A stretch of DNA of 64,000 nt from an uncultured Sphingomonadaceae bacterium. Its GTDB lineage: Bacteria; Pseudomonadota; Alphaproteobacteria; Sphingomonadales; Sphingomonadaceae. The notes under the pieces are model-generated. The model saw only the letters and a list, made by a program, of their open reading frames with translations, had not been told where the DNA came from and did no database searches. Every line of letters starts with the position of its first letter. Within the stretch, counting starts at the first letter, position 1. Of this stretch, positions 9,799 to 18,048 are shown in pieces. A program made the translations under genes and the position numbers. The stretch is taken from assembly GCA_903871605.1 (NCBI GenBank), contig CAIQHF010000029.1:124001-188000 (forward strand), given 5' to 3'.

Positions 9799-10107
9799 AT
9801 GACGCACCGGACACGATGGCAGCGCTGGCGGCGCAACCCGGTGGCGAAGCACATCCTCTTCGCGCTCGGCTGGTTGCTGATCGTCGCCGCGATCCCGGTC
9901 GGGCTGTTGCCCGGCCCTGGTGGCGTGTTCGTGTTCGCGGCCGGCCTCGAGCTGGTGCTCGAGGCGTCGCCCTGGGCCAAGCGCGTCTATGCGCGCATCG
10001 TCCGTCGCTGGCCACGGCTCGGCCGGTGGACGGACTGGGGCCTGCGCCGGCCGAGCGCCAGGCGACGAATCGCCCGGGACGCTCCCAACGACGCCGCCAC
10101 GGATTGA
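9799..10107 (+). CDS. PGPGW-family small membrane protein
   Basis: 102 aa. It has a hydrophobic stretch at about 18-55 that can form two short membrane helices flanking LLPGPGGVFVFAAG, the PGP loop typical of the putative transmembrane PGPGW family (function unknown). The N- and C-termini are rich in Arg, in line with a cytoplasmic location of both ends. The start ATG at 9799 gives a normal-length protein. Its stop codon overlaps the -35 box of the rpmH promoter, so it is a separate unit from the ribosomal operon that follows. Confidence 0.8.
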   Translation: MTHRTRWQRWRRNPVAKHILFALGWLLIVAAIPVGLLPGPGGVFVFAAGLELVLEASPWAKRVYARIVRRWPRLGRWTDWGLRRPSARRRIARDAPNDAATD

Positions 10108-10132
10108 CTCAGAGGGGCAGTTTGCCTATCGG
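10104..10132 (+). promoter_or_regulatory. likely promoter of rpmH-rnpA-yidD-yidC
   Basis: TTGACT at 10104-10109 and TATCGG at 10127-10132 are spaced 17 bases and lie about 65 bases before rpmH. The -35 box overlaps the stop codon of the preceding gene. The -35 match is good and the -10 only moderate. No other candidate is seen in the 89-base gap. Confidence 0.55.
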
Positions 10133-10144
10133 CACGCCCATCGA

Positions 10145-10171
10145 GGCTGCCGCACGTTCGGCGGCCCTTTT
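10145..10171 (+). terminator. hairpin with T run in the rpmH leader (terminator or attenuator)
   Basis: GGCTGCCG at 10145-10152 pairs with CGGCGGCC at 10159-10166 (one G-U pair), followed by C and TTTT. It could end transcription of the upstream PGPGW gene. However it lies downstream of the predicted rpmH promoter, so read-through or attenuation of the rpmH transcript would be needed. Confidence 0.6.
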
Positions 10172-10196
10172 GCATTAGACGTTCGAGGACCTACCG

Positions 10197-10331
10197 ATGA
10201 AGCGCACCTTCCAGCCCAGCAACCTCGTGCGCAAGCGTCGCCATGGTTTCCGCTCGCGCTCGGCGACGCCCAGCGGCCGCAAGATCCTTGCCGCCCGCCG
10301 CGCGCGCGGCCGCAAGTCGCTGTCCGCCTGA
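10197..10331 (+). CDS. rpmH: 50S ribosomal protein L34
   Basis: 44 aa, starting [20 protein letters not shown] and ending [10 protein letters not shown], which is the standard highly basic L34 sequence and length. L34 is the smallest large-subunit protein and binds 23S rRNA. It is the first gene of the rpmH-rnpA-yidD-yidC cluster often found near bacterial replication origins. The start is fixed by the invariant MKRT N-terminus. The stop lies 17 bases before the likely rnpA start. Confidence 0.97.
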   Translation: MKRTFQPSNLVRKRRHGFRSRSATPSGRKILAARRARGRKSLSA

Positions 10332-10348
10332 GCGACACCGGCCTGGAT

Positions 10349-10684
10349 GTGTCCGGGCTGACCACGCTCACGCGCCGCGCGGATTTCCTCGCGGCGAACG
10401 GCGCGATGCGCAAGCCGATGCCAGGCTTCGTGCTGCTGGTGCGCAAGCGCGATGACGGTGACCTGGCGATCCGGCTGGGCATCACCGTCACCAAGAAGAT
10501 CGGCAACGCGGTCGTGCGCAACCGGATGAAGCGCCGGTTTCGCGCGCTCGGTCGCGAACTGCTGCCCGAACACGGCATCGCCGGCGCCGACCATGTGCTG
10601 ATCGGGCGCGCCGGAGGCGTCGAGCGCGACTATCAGGCGCTGCGCGACGAACTCGGCGCGGCGCTGCGCAAGCTCGCCCGATGA
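10349..10684 (+). CDS. rnpA: ribonuclease P protein component
   Basis: 111 aa from a GTG at 10349, the only reasonable start near the family N-terminus ([12 protein letters not shown]). The conserved RNR motif is present as [17 protein letters not shown], and the basic cleft residues fit RnpA. The protein binds the RNase P RNA and helps 5' maturation of tRNA precursors. The frame stays open far upstream, but the earlier part overlaps rpmH in another frame and is not coding. The stop TGA overlaps the yidD start (ATGA), showing tight coupling. Confidence 0.93.
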   Translation: MSGLTTLTRRADFLAANGAMRKPMPGFVLLVRKRDDGDLAIRLGITVTKKIGNAVVRNRMKRRFRALGRELLPEHGIAGADHVLIGRAGGVERDYQALRDELGAALRKLAR

Positions 10685-10908
10685 CAGCGCCCTCGCTCGC
10701 CGGCAAGACGCTGATCGGGCTTGCGAAAGCCTGGCAGGCGGGCCCATCCGCATTGATGATGCCGACCTGTCGCTTCACGCCCTCCTGTTCGGCCTATGCG
10801 ATCGAAGCCTGGACGCGCTATGGCGCGGCGCGCGGTTCCTTGCTGGCGGCGCGGCGTCTCTGCCGCTGCCACCCGCTCGGTGGCCGCGGCTATGATCCGG
10901 TGCCATGA
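10681..10908 (+). CDS. yidD: membrane protein insertion efficiency factor YidD
   Basis: 75 aa. The sequence shows the YidD signature [15 protein letters not shown] with its Cys pair, and [18 protein letters not shown] at the C-terminus. YidD is a small amphipathic inner-membrane-associated protein that assists YidC-dependent insertion of membrane proteins. It overlaps the rnpA stop by four bases (ATGA) and is followed after 42 bases by yidC, the usual order. Confidence 0.95.
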   Translation: MTAPSLAGKTLIGLAKAWQAGPSALMMPTCRFTPSCSAYAIEAWTRYGAARGSLLAARRLCRCHPLGGRGYDPVP

Positions 10909-10950
10909 ACGGCGCTGTACAACGATCAAGTTTTCCGGGGATTTGCTAAC

Positions 10951-12654
10951 GTGAACGAACAGCGCAACCTCGTCCTCGCGCTCGTGCTGTCGGCCGTCGT
11001 GCTGCTCGGCTGGGCCTTGGTCTCGGACAAATATTTCCCGACCGCCAACGCCCCCACGACGCAGATCGTCAAGGGCAAGGAGGTCGCGCTGCCCGTCGCG
11101 CAGCCGGTCGCGGTGGGCCCGCAGGCGGTCAAGGACCGCGCGGTCGTGCTGGCGCAGACGCCCCGCGTGCGGATTCTCACCCCGCTGCTCGCCGGCTCGA
11201 TCAATCTCAAGGGTGCGCGGATCGACGATCTGACGCTGACCACGCAGAAGGAAACAATCGACAAGAACAGCCCGCCGGTCCGCCTGTTCGGCCCCGACGG
11301 GTCGCAGGATGCCTATTTCGCCAGCTTCGGCTGGGCCGGCCAGGGCATCGCGCTTCCCGACTCCAACACGGTATGGACCGCCGCGGGCGACGTGCTCGCC
11401 CCCGAAAAGCCGGTGACGCTGACCTGGAACAACGGCCAGGGCCAGGGTTTCGCGATCAAGCTCGCGGTCGACAAGGGCTATCTCTTCACCGTCCAGCAGA
11501 GCATCACCAACGGCGCGCAGGCACCGATCCAGGTGCGCAGCTATTCGCTGGTCAACCGCGAGGGGCCTTCCAAGGATCCGTCGACGTGGCAGGTCCATGT
11601 CGGGCCGATCGGCGTGATGGGCGGCGTCGCGCAGTATAAAACCAACTGGAAGGATCTCGACGCCGCTGGCGCTGCGGGCCAGAAATTCCAGTCGACGGGT
11701 GGCTGGATCGGGTTCAGCGACAAATATTGGCTTGCCGCGGTGATCCCCGATCCCAAGGCGCAGGTCGACGCCGCCTTTACCGCGGACAACGGCCATTATC
11801 AGGCCGAGGCCGCGCCCGCGCCCGTCATGATCGCGCCGGGTCGGTCGGCAACCGCGTCGTCCTATCTCTTCGCGGGCGGCAAGGACGCCTCGATGCTCGA
11901 CAGCTATGATGCGCGCTACGGCTTCGACAAGCTCGACCATGCGATCGACTGGGGCTGGTTCCGCTTCATCGAGAAGCCGATCTTCTATCTGCTCGACTGG
12001 CTGTTCAAGCTCGTCGGCAACTTCGGCGTGGCGATCATCCTGCTGACGCTGATCGTGCGCGGCGTGATGTTCCCGATCGCGCAGCGCCAGTTCAAGTCGG
12101 CCAACCAAATGAAGGCGGTGCAGCCGCGGCTCAAGGCGCTGCAGGAGAAGCACAAGGAGGACAAGGTCAAGCTCCAGGAAGAGATGATGAAGCTCTACAA
12201 GGCGGAGAAGATCAATCCCGTCGCGGGCTGCCTCCCCGTCTTCCTGCAGATCCCGATCTTCTTCTCGCTCTACAAGGTGCTGACGCTGACGCTCGAGATG
12301 CGCCACCAGCCGTTCATCTTCTGGATCAAGGACCTGTCCGCGCCCGATCCACTGACCCCGGTCAACCTGTTCGGCTTCCTGCCGTGGGAGCCGACCGGCT
12401 TCCTGCATCTCTCGGTGCTGGCGATCCTGCTCGGCGGCACGATGTGGCTGCAGTTCAAGCTCAACCCGCAGATGAACATGGACCCGGCGCAGAAGCAGAT
12501 CTTCTCGATGATGCCGTGGTTCATGATGTTCATCATGTCGCCCTTCGCGGCGGGCCTGCAGGTCTATTACATCATGTCCAACCTGCTGACCGTCGGGCAG
12601 ATGCAGCTTCTCGCCAAGCGCACGCCGGCGCCGTCTGTGGCCGTTACCCGATGA
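10951..12654 (+). CDS. yidC: membrane protein insertase YidC
   Basis: 567 aa from a GTG at 10951 with GGGGA about ten bases upstream. The N-terminus [20 protein letters not shown] is the first membrane helix, followed by a large periplasmic domain (about 25-330) as in Gram-negative YidC. The conserved insertase core follows at about 340-555, with several membrane helices and the polar cytoplasmic hairpin ([21 protein letters not shown] region). It inserts and folds inner-membrane proteins with or without SecYEG. Its stop overlaps the engB start (ATGA). Confidence 0.97.
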   Translation: MNEQRNLVLALVLSAVVLLGWALVSDKYFPTANAPTTQIVKGKEVALPVAQPVAVGPQAVKDRAVVLAQTPRVRILTPLLAGSINLKGARIDDLTLTTQKETIDKNSPPVRLFGPDGSQDAYFASFGWAGQGIALPDSNTVWTAAGDVLAPEKPVTLTWNNGQGQGFAIKLAVDKGYLFTVQQSITNGAQAPIQVRSYSLVNREGPSKDPSTWQVHVGPIGVMGGVAQYKTNWKDLDAAGAAGQKFQSTGGWIGFSDKYWLAAVIPDPKAQVDAAFTADNGHYQAEAAPAPVMIAPGRSATASSYLFAGGKDASMLDSYDARYGFDKLDHAIDWGWFRFIEKPIFYLLDWLFKLVGNFGVAIILLTLIVRGVMFPIAQRQFKSANQMKAVQPRLKALQEKHKEDKVKLQEEMMKLYKAEKINPVAGCLPVFLQIPIFFSLYKVLTLTLEMRHQPFIFWIKDLSAPDPLTPVNLFGFLPWEPTGFLHLSVLAILLGGTMWLQFKLNPQMNMDPAQKQIFSMMPWFMMFIMSPFAAGLQVYYIMSNLLTVGQMQLLAKRTPAPSVAVTR

Positions 12655-13337
12655 CCGACGAGGCCCCCTATGACGGCCCGGTCGATGGCCAGCCGCCGGT
12701 CGACCAGGAGGCGCGGCTCGAGGCGGCGCGCAAGCTGTTCGCGGGGCGCGTCGAGTTCCTGAAGTCGGCGCCGGACCTCAAGTTCCTGCCCGAGCCCGAC
12801 TTTCCCGAGGTCGCGTTCGCGGGGCGCTCGAACGTCGGCAAGTCGACGCTGATCAACGCGCTGGTCAACCGCACCAGCCTCGCGCGCACCTCGAACACGC
12901 CGGGGCGCACGCAGGAGCTCAACGTCTTCGACGTCGGCGATCCGATCGCCTTCCGCCTGGTCGACATGCCCGGCTACGGCTTCGCCAAGGCGCCCAAGGA
13001 TATCGTGCGGCGCTGGCAGTATCTGGTGAACGACTATCTGCGCGGGCGAGCCGTGCTCGGCCGCGTGCTGGTGCTGATCGACGCGCGCCACGGCATCAAG
13101 GACACCGACCGCGACGTGATGAAGATGCTCGACAAGGCGGCGGTGAGCTATCAGCTCGTGCTGACCAAGGCGGACAAGATCAAGCCGACCGAACTCGCCA
13201 CCGTGATGGCGGCGACCGAGGCCGAGGCACGCAAGCATGTCGCGGCCTATCCGGTGGTGTTGCCGACCTCGAGCGAGACCGGCGCGGGGATCGCGGAGCT
13301 GCGCGCCGCGGTGCTGGACGCGATCACAGCTCACTGA
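12651..13337 (+). CDS. engB: ribosome biogenesis GTPase EngB (YihA/YsxC)
   Basis: 228 aa. The ATG at 12651 overlaps the yidC stop. GTPase motifs are in order: G1 GRSNVGKS, G3 DMPGYG, G4 TKADK and G5 SSETG. The TrmE-like small GTPase fold and length match EngB, which acts in assembly of the 50S subunit. A longer frame starting inside yidC is not used because it would read through the yidC coding region. Position downstream of yidC fits translational coupling in the rpmH operon. A palindromic repeat starts 12 bases after the stop. Confidence 0.95.
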   Translation: MTDEAPYDGPVDGQPPVDQEARLEAARKLFAGRVEFLKSAPDLKFLPEPDFPEVAFAGRSNVGKSTLINALVNRTSLARTSNTPGRTQELNVFDVGDPIAFRLVDMPGYGFAKAPKDIVRRWQYLVNDYLRGRAVLGRVLVLIDARHGIKDTDRDVMKMLDKAAVSYQLVLTKADKIKPTELATVMAATEAEARKHVAAYPVVLPTSSETGAGIAELRAAVLDAITAH

Positions 13338-13348
13338 GCGGGAAAAAG

Positions 13349-13473
13349 CCCCTCCCTTTCAAGGGAGGGGTTGGGGTGGGTGTTGGCAATCGACATGACC
13401 ACTGTGCCTACCAGCGTCTCCGTATCACCCGCCATCACCCACCCCCCGACCCCCTCCCTCGAAAGGGAGGGGG
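13349..13473. repeat. inverted pair of CCCCTCCC/GGGAGGGG palindromes
   Basis: Left hairpin CCCCTCCCTT-TC-AAGGGAGGGG at 13349-13370, followed by TTGGGGTGGGTG. Right hairpin CCCCCTCCCT-CGAA-AGGGAGGGGG at 13450-13473, preceded by CACCCACCCC. The two halves face each other across about 55 bases of unrelated sequence. The same family occurs inside smr at 16637-16754. It fills the engB-GST gap and may act as a terminator of engB mRNA. Confidence 0.85.
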
Positions 13474-13520
13474 AGTTGGTGCGCTTGACGCCCCCGCCCC
13501 GCGCCACCACAAGCCTCGCC

Positions 13521-14195
13521 ATGCTCAAGCTCATCATCGGCAACAAGGCCTATTCCTCCTGGTCGCTGCGCGGCTGGCTCGCGGTCAAGCAGTCGGGGCT
13601 GCCGTTCGAGGAGATCGTCGTCCCGCTCTACGACGAGGCGTGGGACAAGGTGCGCGAAGGCGACGAGTTCGCGCCGTCGTCGGGCAAGGTGCCGATCCTG
13701 TGGGACGGCGACACGGTGGTGTGGGACAGCCTCGCAATCGTCGATTGGCTCGCCGACCGCGTCGGGCGCGAGAAATTCTGGCCCGAGGACGATGCCGCGC
13801 GCGCGATGGCGCGGTCGATGGCCGCCGAGATGCACTCGGGCTATGCCGCGCTTCGCCGCGAGCATGGCATGAACATCCGCAAACGCTATCCCCCCGCCCC
13901 GCTCTCGGCCGAGGTTCAGGCCGAGTTGACCCGGCTGTTCGAACTGTGGGCGCAGGCGCGCGCGCGCTTCGGCGGGAGCGGCGACTTCCTGTTCGGCGAC
14001 TTCGGTGCGGTCGACATCATGTTCGCGCCGGTCTGCACGCGGCTGGTGACCTATTCGATCCCGGTGCCGCGCTTCGCGCTGCCCTATCTGCAGGCGGTGT
14101 TCGCGCACCCGTATATGCAGGACTGGATCGCCGACGCGCAGGCCGAGGAATGGGTGATCGAGAAGTTCGAGGTCGCGCCGTCGGCGGCGGCTTAG
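13521..14195 (+). CDS. glutathione S-transferase family protein
   Basis: 224 aa from the ATG at 13521; the frame is open upstream but runs through the palindromic repeat. The N-terminal thioredoxin-like domain starts MLKLIIGNKAYSSWSLRGWL, with a SSWS motif where GSTs activate glutathione, and contains the usual GKVPIL-W...DSLAI glutathione-binding segment. The C-terminal half is a helical GST domain with FGDFGAVDIMFAPV. The family conjugates or reduces electrophiles with glutathione; the substrate cannot be told from sequence. Confidence 0.9.
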   Translation: MLKLIIGNKAYSSWSLRGWLAVKQSGLPFEEIVVPLYDEAWDKVREGDEFAPSSGKVPILWDGDTVVWDSLAIVDWLADRVGREKFWPEDDAARAMARSMAAEMHSGYAALRREHGMNIRKRYPPAPLSAEVQAELTRLFELWAQARARFGGSGDFLFGDFGAVDIMFAPVCTRLVTYSIPVPRFALPYLQAVFAHPYMQDWIADAQAEEWVIEKFEVAPSAAA

Positions 14196-14218
14196 GGGTT
14201 GATCGACATTCAGACGTC

Positions 14219-14370
14219 TTCGTCATCCCGGCGAAAGCCGGGACCCATGGGCAGCGACACGCCTTTGTCGGAGCGTGCCGTCAGCGACGGGCGGCGGTGC
14301 CAGCGCGCGAATGCCGGGCCCGGCCAGCGATCAGACCGTGTCCATGGATCCCGGCTTGCGCCGGGACGAC
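14219..14370. repeat. REP doublet (inverted pair, REPIN-like)
   Basis: Left half at 14221 reads CGTCATCCCGGCGAAAGCCG, a hairpin TCCCGGC-GAAA-GCCGGGA followed by CCCATGG. The right half at 14343-14370 is the reverse: CCATGGA, then TCCCGGC-TTGC-GCCGGGA, then CGACG. The pair is separated by about 90 bases of unrelated sequence. Two inverted REPs at this spacing are the layout of REPIN/BIME elements mobilised by RAYT transposases; no such gene is in the window. Confidence 0.8.
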
Positions 14371-14469
14371 GGCTGAAATCCGTGCAATCCAACAACATGC
14401 TGAATGTCGATCGGCCCTAGCGCGTCGCGTTCGCTCCCCGTCGGTGGGGCCGCGCGCGGCATCTCCTAC

Positions 14470-14494
14470 CCGTTCGCCCTGAGCCTGTCGAAGC
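14470..14494. repeat. single copy of the CGTTCG...GTCGAAG repeat
   Basis: Reads CCGTTCGCCCTGAGCCTGTC then GAAGC. It is one arm of the repeat family seen as inverted pairs at 19448, 50629 and 61039. No facing arm is visible nearby. Confidence 0.7.
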
Positions 14495-14563
14495 CTGTCC
14501 TTTGTCGTTGGATCGCAAGAAAAACGGTTTTGGACAACGGTACAGCAGACCCGCGTCGACCGC

Positions 14564-15013
14564 TCAATAGGGCGTGCCGTCCTTGTGGGCATAGGCTCCG
14601 CCGACCAGGAAGATCAGGTCGATGTCCGGATAGGTGCCCGCGCCCTTGTTGGCGCCGATCGCGACGAAGCGCGCGGGTGCTTCGCTCTCGTTGACGAGAT
14701 GGTGGCCGTCGCCCGTGCCCTTGGGAAAGGCGGCATAGTCGCCCGCGCGCAGCAGCGTGCGCCCGGCGTCCTCGATCAGCACCAGTTCGCCCTCGACCAT
14801 CATCACGAACTCGTCGTCGTCGAAATGCGCGTGGCGTTGGCTCGACCAGCTGCCGGGCGGGACGGTGACGAGGTTGACGCCAAAGTCGACGAGCCCGCCC
14901 GCCTGGCCGAGCCGCTTGTAGCTGCGCGCGCGGCACGGGATGGCATAGTCGCCGGGATAGCCGGTTCCCTCGCGGGTCGGGATGTCGGGCGAGTCAGGAT
15001 CGATCCGGGGCAT
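14564..15013 (-). CDS. cupin domain protein
   Basis: 149 aa. ATG at 15013 is preceded by GGTGGAG, and the upstream extension of the frame lies in the dapE start region, so it is not used. A single conserved cupin barrel is seen: HAHFDDDEFVMMVEGELVL (metal-binding His, His and Glu candidates) around residues 60-80, then RAGDYAAFPKGTGDGHHLVN as the second cupin motif. Cupins of this type bind a metal and serve as enzymes or sugar/metabolite binders; no specific role can be given. It is transcribed away from dapE across a 45-base gap. Confidence 0.85.
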   Translation of the reverse strand: MPRIDPDSPDIPTREGTGYPGDYAIPCRARSYKRLGQAGGLVDFGVNLVTVPPGSWSSQRHAHFDDDEFVMMVEGELVLIEDAGRTLLRAGDYAAFPKGTGDGHHLVNESEAPARFVAIGANKGAGTYPDIDLIFLVGGAYAHKDGTPY

Positions 15014-15058
15014 CGCTCCACCTAGGCAAGAGGGACAGGCCAGACTAACGCGGAAGCC

Positions 15059-16189
15059 ATGTCCGGTCCACTCGATCCCGTGGCGCTTGCCGCCGCTCTC
15101 ATCGCCTGCCCGAGCGTCACGCCCGTCGATGCCGGGGCGCAGGACGTCCTCTCCGCCGCGCTCGAGGCGCAGGGCTTCACCGTCCACCGCCTCGTCTCAG
15201 GCGAGGCCCCGCACGGGCCGATCGCCAATCTGGTCGCGATCCGCGGATCGGGAGCGCCGCATTTCGCCTTCGCGGGCCATACCTATGTCGTGCCGCCGGG
15301 CGACGGCTGGGCGAGCGGCGCTTTCACCCCGGTCGTCCGCGACGAAAAACTGTTCGGGCGTGGCGCGGTCGACATGAAGGGCGCGATCGCGGCGTTCGTG
15401 GCGGCCAGCGACCGTGTCCGCAATCATCCCGGCACCTTGTCGCTGCTGATCACCGGCGACGAGGAAGGGCCCGCGGTCCACGGCACGCGCGCGATCATCG
15501 ACTGGATGGCGGCCAACGGCGTCCGCCCCTACCTGATCCTCGTCGGCGAACCGACGTCGGACGTGCAACTCGGCGACACGCTCAAGATCGGGCGGCGCGG
15601 CTCGATCAACGTGTGGATCACCGTGCCCGGCACGCAGGGCCATGTCGCCTACCCGCACCTCGCCGACAATCCGGCGACGCGGCTGGTGCGTATCCTCGAC
15701 CGGCTGCAACGCTGGCCGCTCGACGAGGGCAACGCGTGGTTCCAGCCCTCCAACCTCGAGGTGACCGATATCGCGATCGGCAATCCCGCAACCAACGTCA
15801 TCCCCGGCGAGGCGCGCGCGCGGCTCAACATCCGCTTCAACGACGAGCAGCAGGGCGCCGCTCTCGAGGCCGGCATCCGCAGCATCGTCGCCGAGGAGGC
15901 GCCCGGCGCGACGGTCGAGGCGGCGATCTCGGGCGAGGCATTCCTGACCGCACCCGGCGCGCTGTCGACCCTGGTGGCGGACGCGATCCGCGACGTCACC
16001 GGGATCGACGCGGCGCTGTCGACGACAGGCGGTACATCGGACGCGCGCTTTCTGTCGAAGCTTGCGCCTACGGTCGAATTCGGGCTGTGCAATGCGACGA
16101 TGCACAAGCTCGACGAGGCGGTGGCCGTGGCGGATGTCCTGGCGCTGACGGATATCTACGAAGCGGCGCTGCGTCGGGCCCTCGCCTGA
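15059..16189 (+). CDS. dapE: succinyl-diaminopimelate desuccinylase, with an altered metal motif
   Basis: 376 aa, normal length. DapE removes succinate from N-succinyl-LL-2,6-diaminopimelate in lysine and meso-DAP synthesis, so it feeds the peptidoglycan genes at 37-56 kb. M20 metallopeptidase features are present: His74, Asp in GRGAVDMKG, the Glu pair in ITGDEEGP, Glu in LVGEPTS and the C-terminal His in NATMHKLDE. The odd point is HTYVVPPGD: the family reads HTDVVPPG, so the HxD Asp is Tyr76 (codon TAT at 15284-15286). One base change from GAT would explain it. The ribosome site is weak, but the start gives the standard N-terminus. Confidence 0.92.
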   Translation: MSGPLDPVALAAALIACPSVTPVDAGAQDVLSAALEAQGFTVHRLVSGEAPHGPIANLVAIRGSGAPHFAFAGHTYVVPPGDGWASGAFTPVVRDEKLFGRGAVDMKGAIAAFVAASDRVRNHPGTLSLLITGDEEGPAVHGTRAIIDWMAANGVRPYLILVGEPTSDVQLGDTLKIGRRGSINVWITVPGTQGHVAYPHLADNPATRLVRILDRLQRWPLDEGNAWFQPSNLEVTDIAIGNPATNVIPGEARARLNIRFNDEQQGAALEAGIRSIVAEEAPGATVEAAISGEAFLTAPGALSTLVADAIRDVTGIDAALSTTGGTSDARFLSKLAPTVEFGLCNATMHKLDEAVAVADVLALTDIYEAALRRALA

Positions 16190-16216
16190 CCGTTCGTCCC
16201 GAGCGCAGTCGAGGGA
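16190..16216. repeat. single copy of the CGTTCG...GTCGAGG repeat
   Basis: Reads CCGTTCGTCCCGAGCGCAGT then CGAGGGA immediately after the dapE stop codon. It belongs to the same family as the pairs at 19448, 50629 and 61039. It lies between convergent dapE and smr, where it may act as a terminator. Confidence 0.7.
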
Positions 16217-16276
16217 CCGCGTCTGGCGCTGCGCCTGCTTCCCAGCCCTAGACGGTGCTCGGGCGAACGACCGAGG

Positions 16277-16846
16277 TCAGCGCCCCCGCCGCAGTACGAT
16301 ATACAGCGCTCCCGCGCCACCATGTCTGGGATGCGCGTTGCGCACCGCCGCGACGTGGCCCGCATGACGCGACATGTGCAGCCAGTCGCCGACCGACGCG
16401 CGGATCGCGCCGCGCACCGGCCGCCCGTCGACCCGCTCGCCCGTCTCGCGCGGGGCGCGGCCCGTCACCAGCAGGATCAGCCGCGCGCCGCGCAGGATGG
16501 CGGAGGCCAGCCCCGCCTCGAGTTGCGCCTGCGCGCTGAGCAGCGTGTGCCCGTGCAGATCGATCGTGACGTCGGGCGCGACCGTGCCGCGGCGCAGCCG
16601 CCGGTCCCAGCCGCCGTCGAGCGTTTCGCCGGGTTTTGCCCCCTCTCCCTTGAGGGAGAGGGCCGGGGTGAGGCTGACCGACCTAGGGGGTGGGACGCGC
16701 GGCTTCGCCGCGCTCCCCCTCACCCCAACCCTCTCCCCGCTGGGAAGAGGAAGGTCGACTGGACGCTTCCCCTTGAGCGGCCGCACGGTCTCGGCGACGC
16801 GCTGCCAGAGCGCATGGCCGTCAGGAGCCGGAGGCTTGGCCCGCAT
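16277..16846 (-). CDS. Smr/MutS2 C-terminal domain protein with repeat-derived insert
   Basis: 189 aa from ATG at 16846, which overlaps the end of mltA by 26 bases. The C-terminal half is an Smr domain: DVTIDLHGHTLLSAQAQLEA, then LILLVTGRAP, then AHPRHGGAGALYIVLRR. Smr domains bind or cut nucleic acid; single-domain proteins of this type follow mltA in many alphaproteobacteria. Residues about 31-72 are encoded by an inverted palindromic repeat that also occurs as intergenic DNA elsewhere in the window. The peptide (PSGERVGVRG, then SLTPALSLKGEG) looks like translated repeat rather than native linker. The frame is maintained throughout, so the domain should still be made. Confidence 0.88.
   Translation of the reverse strand: MRAKPPAPDGHALWQRVAETVRPLKGKRPVDLPLPSGERVGVRGSAAKPRVPPPRSVSLTPALSLKGEGAKPGETLDGGWDRRLRRGTVAPDVTIDLHGHTLLSAQAQLEAGLASAILRGARLILLVTGRAPRETGERVDGRPVRGAIRASVGDWLHMSRHAGHVAAVRNAHPRHGGAGALYIVLRRGR
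16637..16754. repeat. palindromic repeat pair inserted in the smr coding region
   Basis: Left hairpin CCCTCTCCCT-TG-AGGGAGAGGG at 16641-16662, followed by CCGGGGTGAGG. The facing half CCTCACCCCAACCCTCTCCC lies at 16718-16737 with a decayed hairpin to 16754. A third perfect hairpin GCGCGGC-TTC-GCCGCGC sits in the middle (16697-16713). The layout matches the intergenic element at 13349-13473. It is 118 bases here and keeps the smr frame open. Confidence 0.85.
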
Positions 16847-18038
16847 CGCCCAGTCGCTCGACCGTCCCCACCGGCAGCAGCAGATAGGCAAGCCCGCGCG
16901 CCGACATGCCGCCGGCGATCCGCGCGGCGTCGTCGCCCGCCCCCCAGAATGTGTCGAAGCGGTTGGCGCCCTTGATCGCGCCGCCGGTATCCTGCGCGAC
17001 CCACAACCCGGCGGCCTCCGCGCGGTCCGCTGACAGCCAGACCGGCGCGCCGAGCGGTGTGAAGGCGGGATCCGCGGCGAGCGAGACGCGACCCGTCACC
17101 GGCACGCCCAGCGCACCCAGCGGCGGGCCGTCGAGCCGCTTGAAGAACACGAAGCTGCGGTTCTGGTCCATCACCGCCTGCGCCTGGTCGGGATGCGCGT
17201 GCAACCAGCCGACGATGCCCTGCATCGAGGCCTGGCCGGGCTGCAGCATCCCCTGCGCCAGCATCCATTTGCCGATACCGGTGTAGGGCTGGCCATTCTG
17301 GCCGGCATAGCCGATCCGGATCACCTGCCCGTCGGGCTGGCGGACGCGCCCCGAACCCTGGATCTGGAGGAAGAAGAAGCCGATCTTGTCGGGCGTGTAG
17401 CCGATCACCGGGGCATGGCCCTGGATCGCGCCGCCCTCGATCTGGCTGCGATCGGGATAGGGGACGAGCTTGCCACCCTGCACGCGCCCACGGATCGAAC
17501 GCCCCTTGAGATCGGGTGCGAACTGGCCGAGATCGGCGCTGACCATGTCGTCGGGCAGTCCGTAGATCGGCACGTCGTAACCGAGCGTCGGCGCCTGCGA
17601 TCCTGCGATCTCAGGCTCATAATAGCCCGTCGCGTAGAGATGCCCCTCGCCGACCTGTGCGGTCTCGAACCAGCGCCGGAAGAAGCCGACCGCCTGATCG
17701 TCGGGTGCGCTGGCGGCGGCCGTGCACGCCGGCTGCCAGTCGATCGCGTGGGTGAGACCGCTGGTGTCGGAGCGGCGGGTGAGCGACGCGCAAGACGCGC
17801 GAAACGCCGCGAGCGCGGCGCCGGCGCGCGCCGGATCGATCGGTAGCGAGGCGACGTCGGGGCCGCGCCGCACGCCGGCCTGCACGGCATTGGCATAGGT
17901 CGCGGCAGGCGCGGGCGGCGCCGGATGCACCGGGGGCGGCGGGCCCGCCTCGCTTGTCGCGCGGCCGCCATGCGGCGACACGCACGAGGCCAGCAACAAC
18001 AGCACGGTCGCGGCCGACGCCAGCCTCGGCCGGGTCAT
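16821..18038 (-). CDS. mltA: membrane-bound lytic murein transglycosylase A
   Basis: 405 aa. The N-terminus MTRPRLASAATVLLLLASCV is a lipoprotein signal with lipobox LASC, so it should be anchored in the outer membrane. The MltA barrel domain covers the middle, and the 3D domain at the C-terminus carries the catalytic Asp in QDTGGAIKGANRFDTFWG. It cleaves the glycan strands of peptidoglycan to 1,6-anhydromuropeptides during growth and division. It is the middle gene of a Tim44-like/mltA/smr operon: 10 bases after the first gene and overlapping smr. Confidence 0.95.
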   Translation of the reverse strand: MTRPRLASAATVLLLLASCVSPHGGRATSEAGPPPPVHPAPPAPAATYANAVQAGVRRGPDVASLPIDPARAGAALAAFRASCASLTRRSDTSGLTHAIDWQPACTAAASAPDDQAVGFFRRWFETAQVGEGHLYATGYYEPEIAGSQAPTLGYDVPIYGLPDDMVSADLGQFAPDLKGRSIRGRVQGGKLVPYPDRSQIEGGAIQGHAPVIGYTPDKIGFFFLQIQGSGRVRQPDGQVIRIGYAGQNGQPYTGIGKWMLAQGMLQPGQASMQGIVGWLHAHPDQAQAVMDQNRSFVFFKRLDGPPLGALGVPVTGRVSLAADPAFTPLGAPVWLSADRAEAAGLWVAQDTGGAIKGANRFDTFWGAGDDAARIAGGMSARGLAYLLLPVGTVERLGDAGQASGS

Positions 18039-18048
18039 GCGGCGCGCC

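Larger units (their letters stand above)
14196..14563. other. intergenic region filled with repeats
   Basis: 368 bases between the convergent GST and cupin genes. It contains the REP pair at 14219-14370 and a single CGTTCGCCCTGAGCCTGTCG-type repeat at 14470-14494. The remainder (about 14375-14465 and 14495-14563) shows no gene. Confidence 0.6.
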
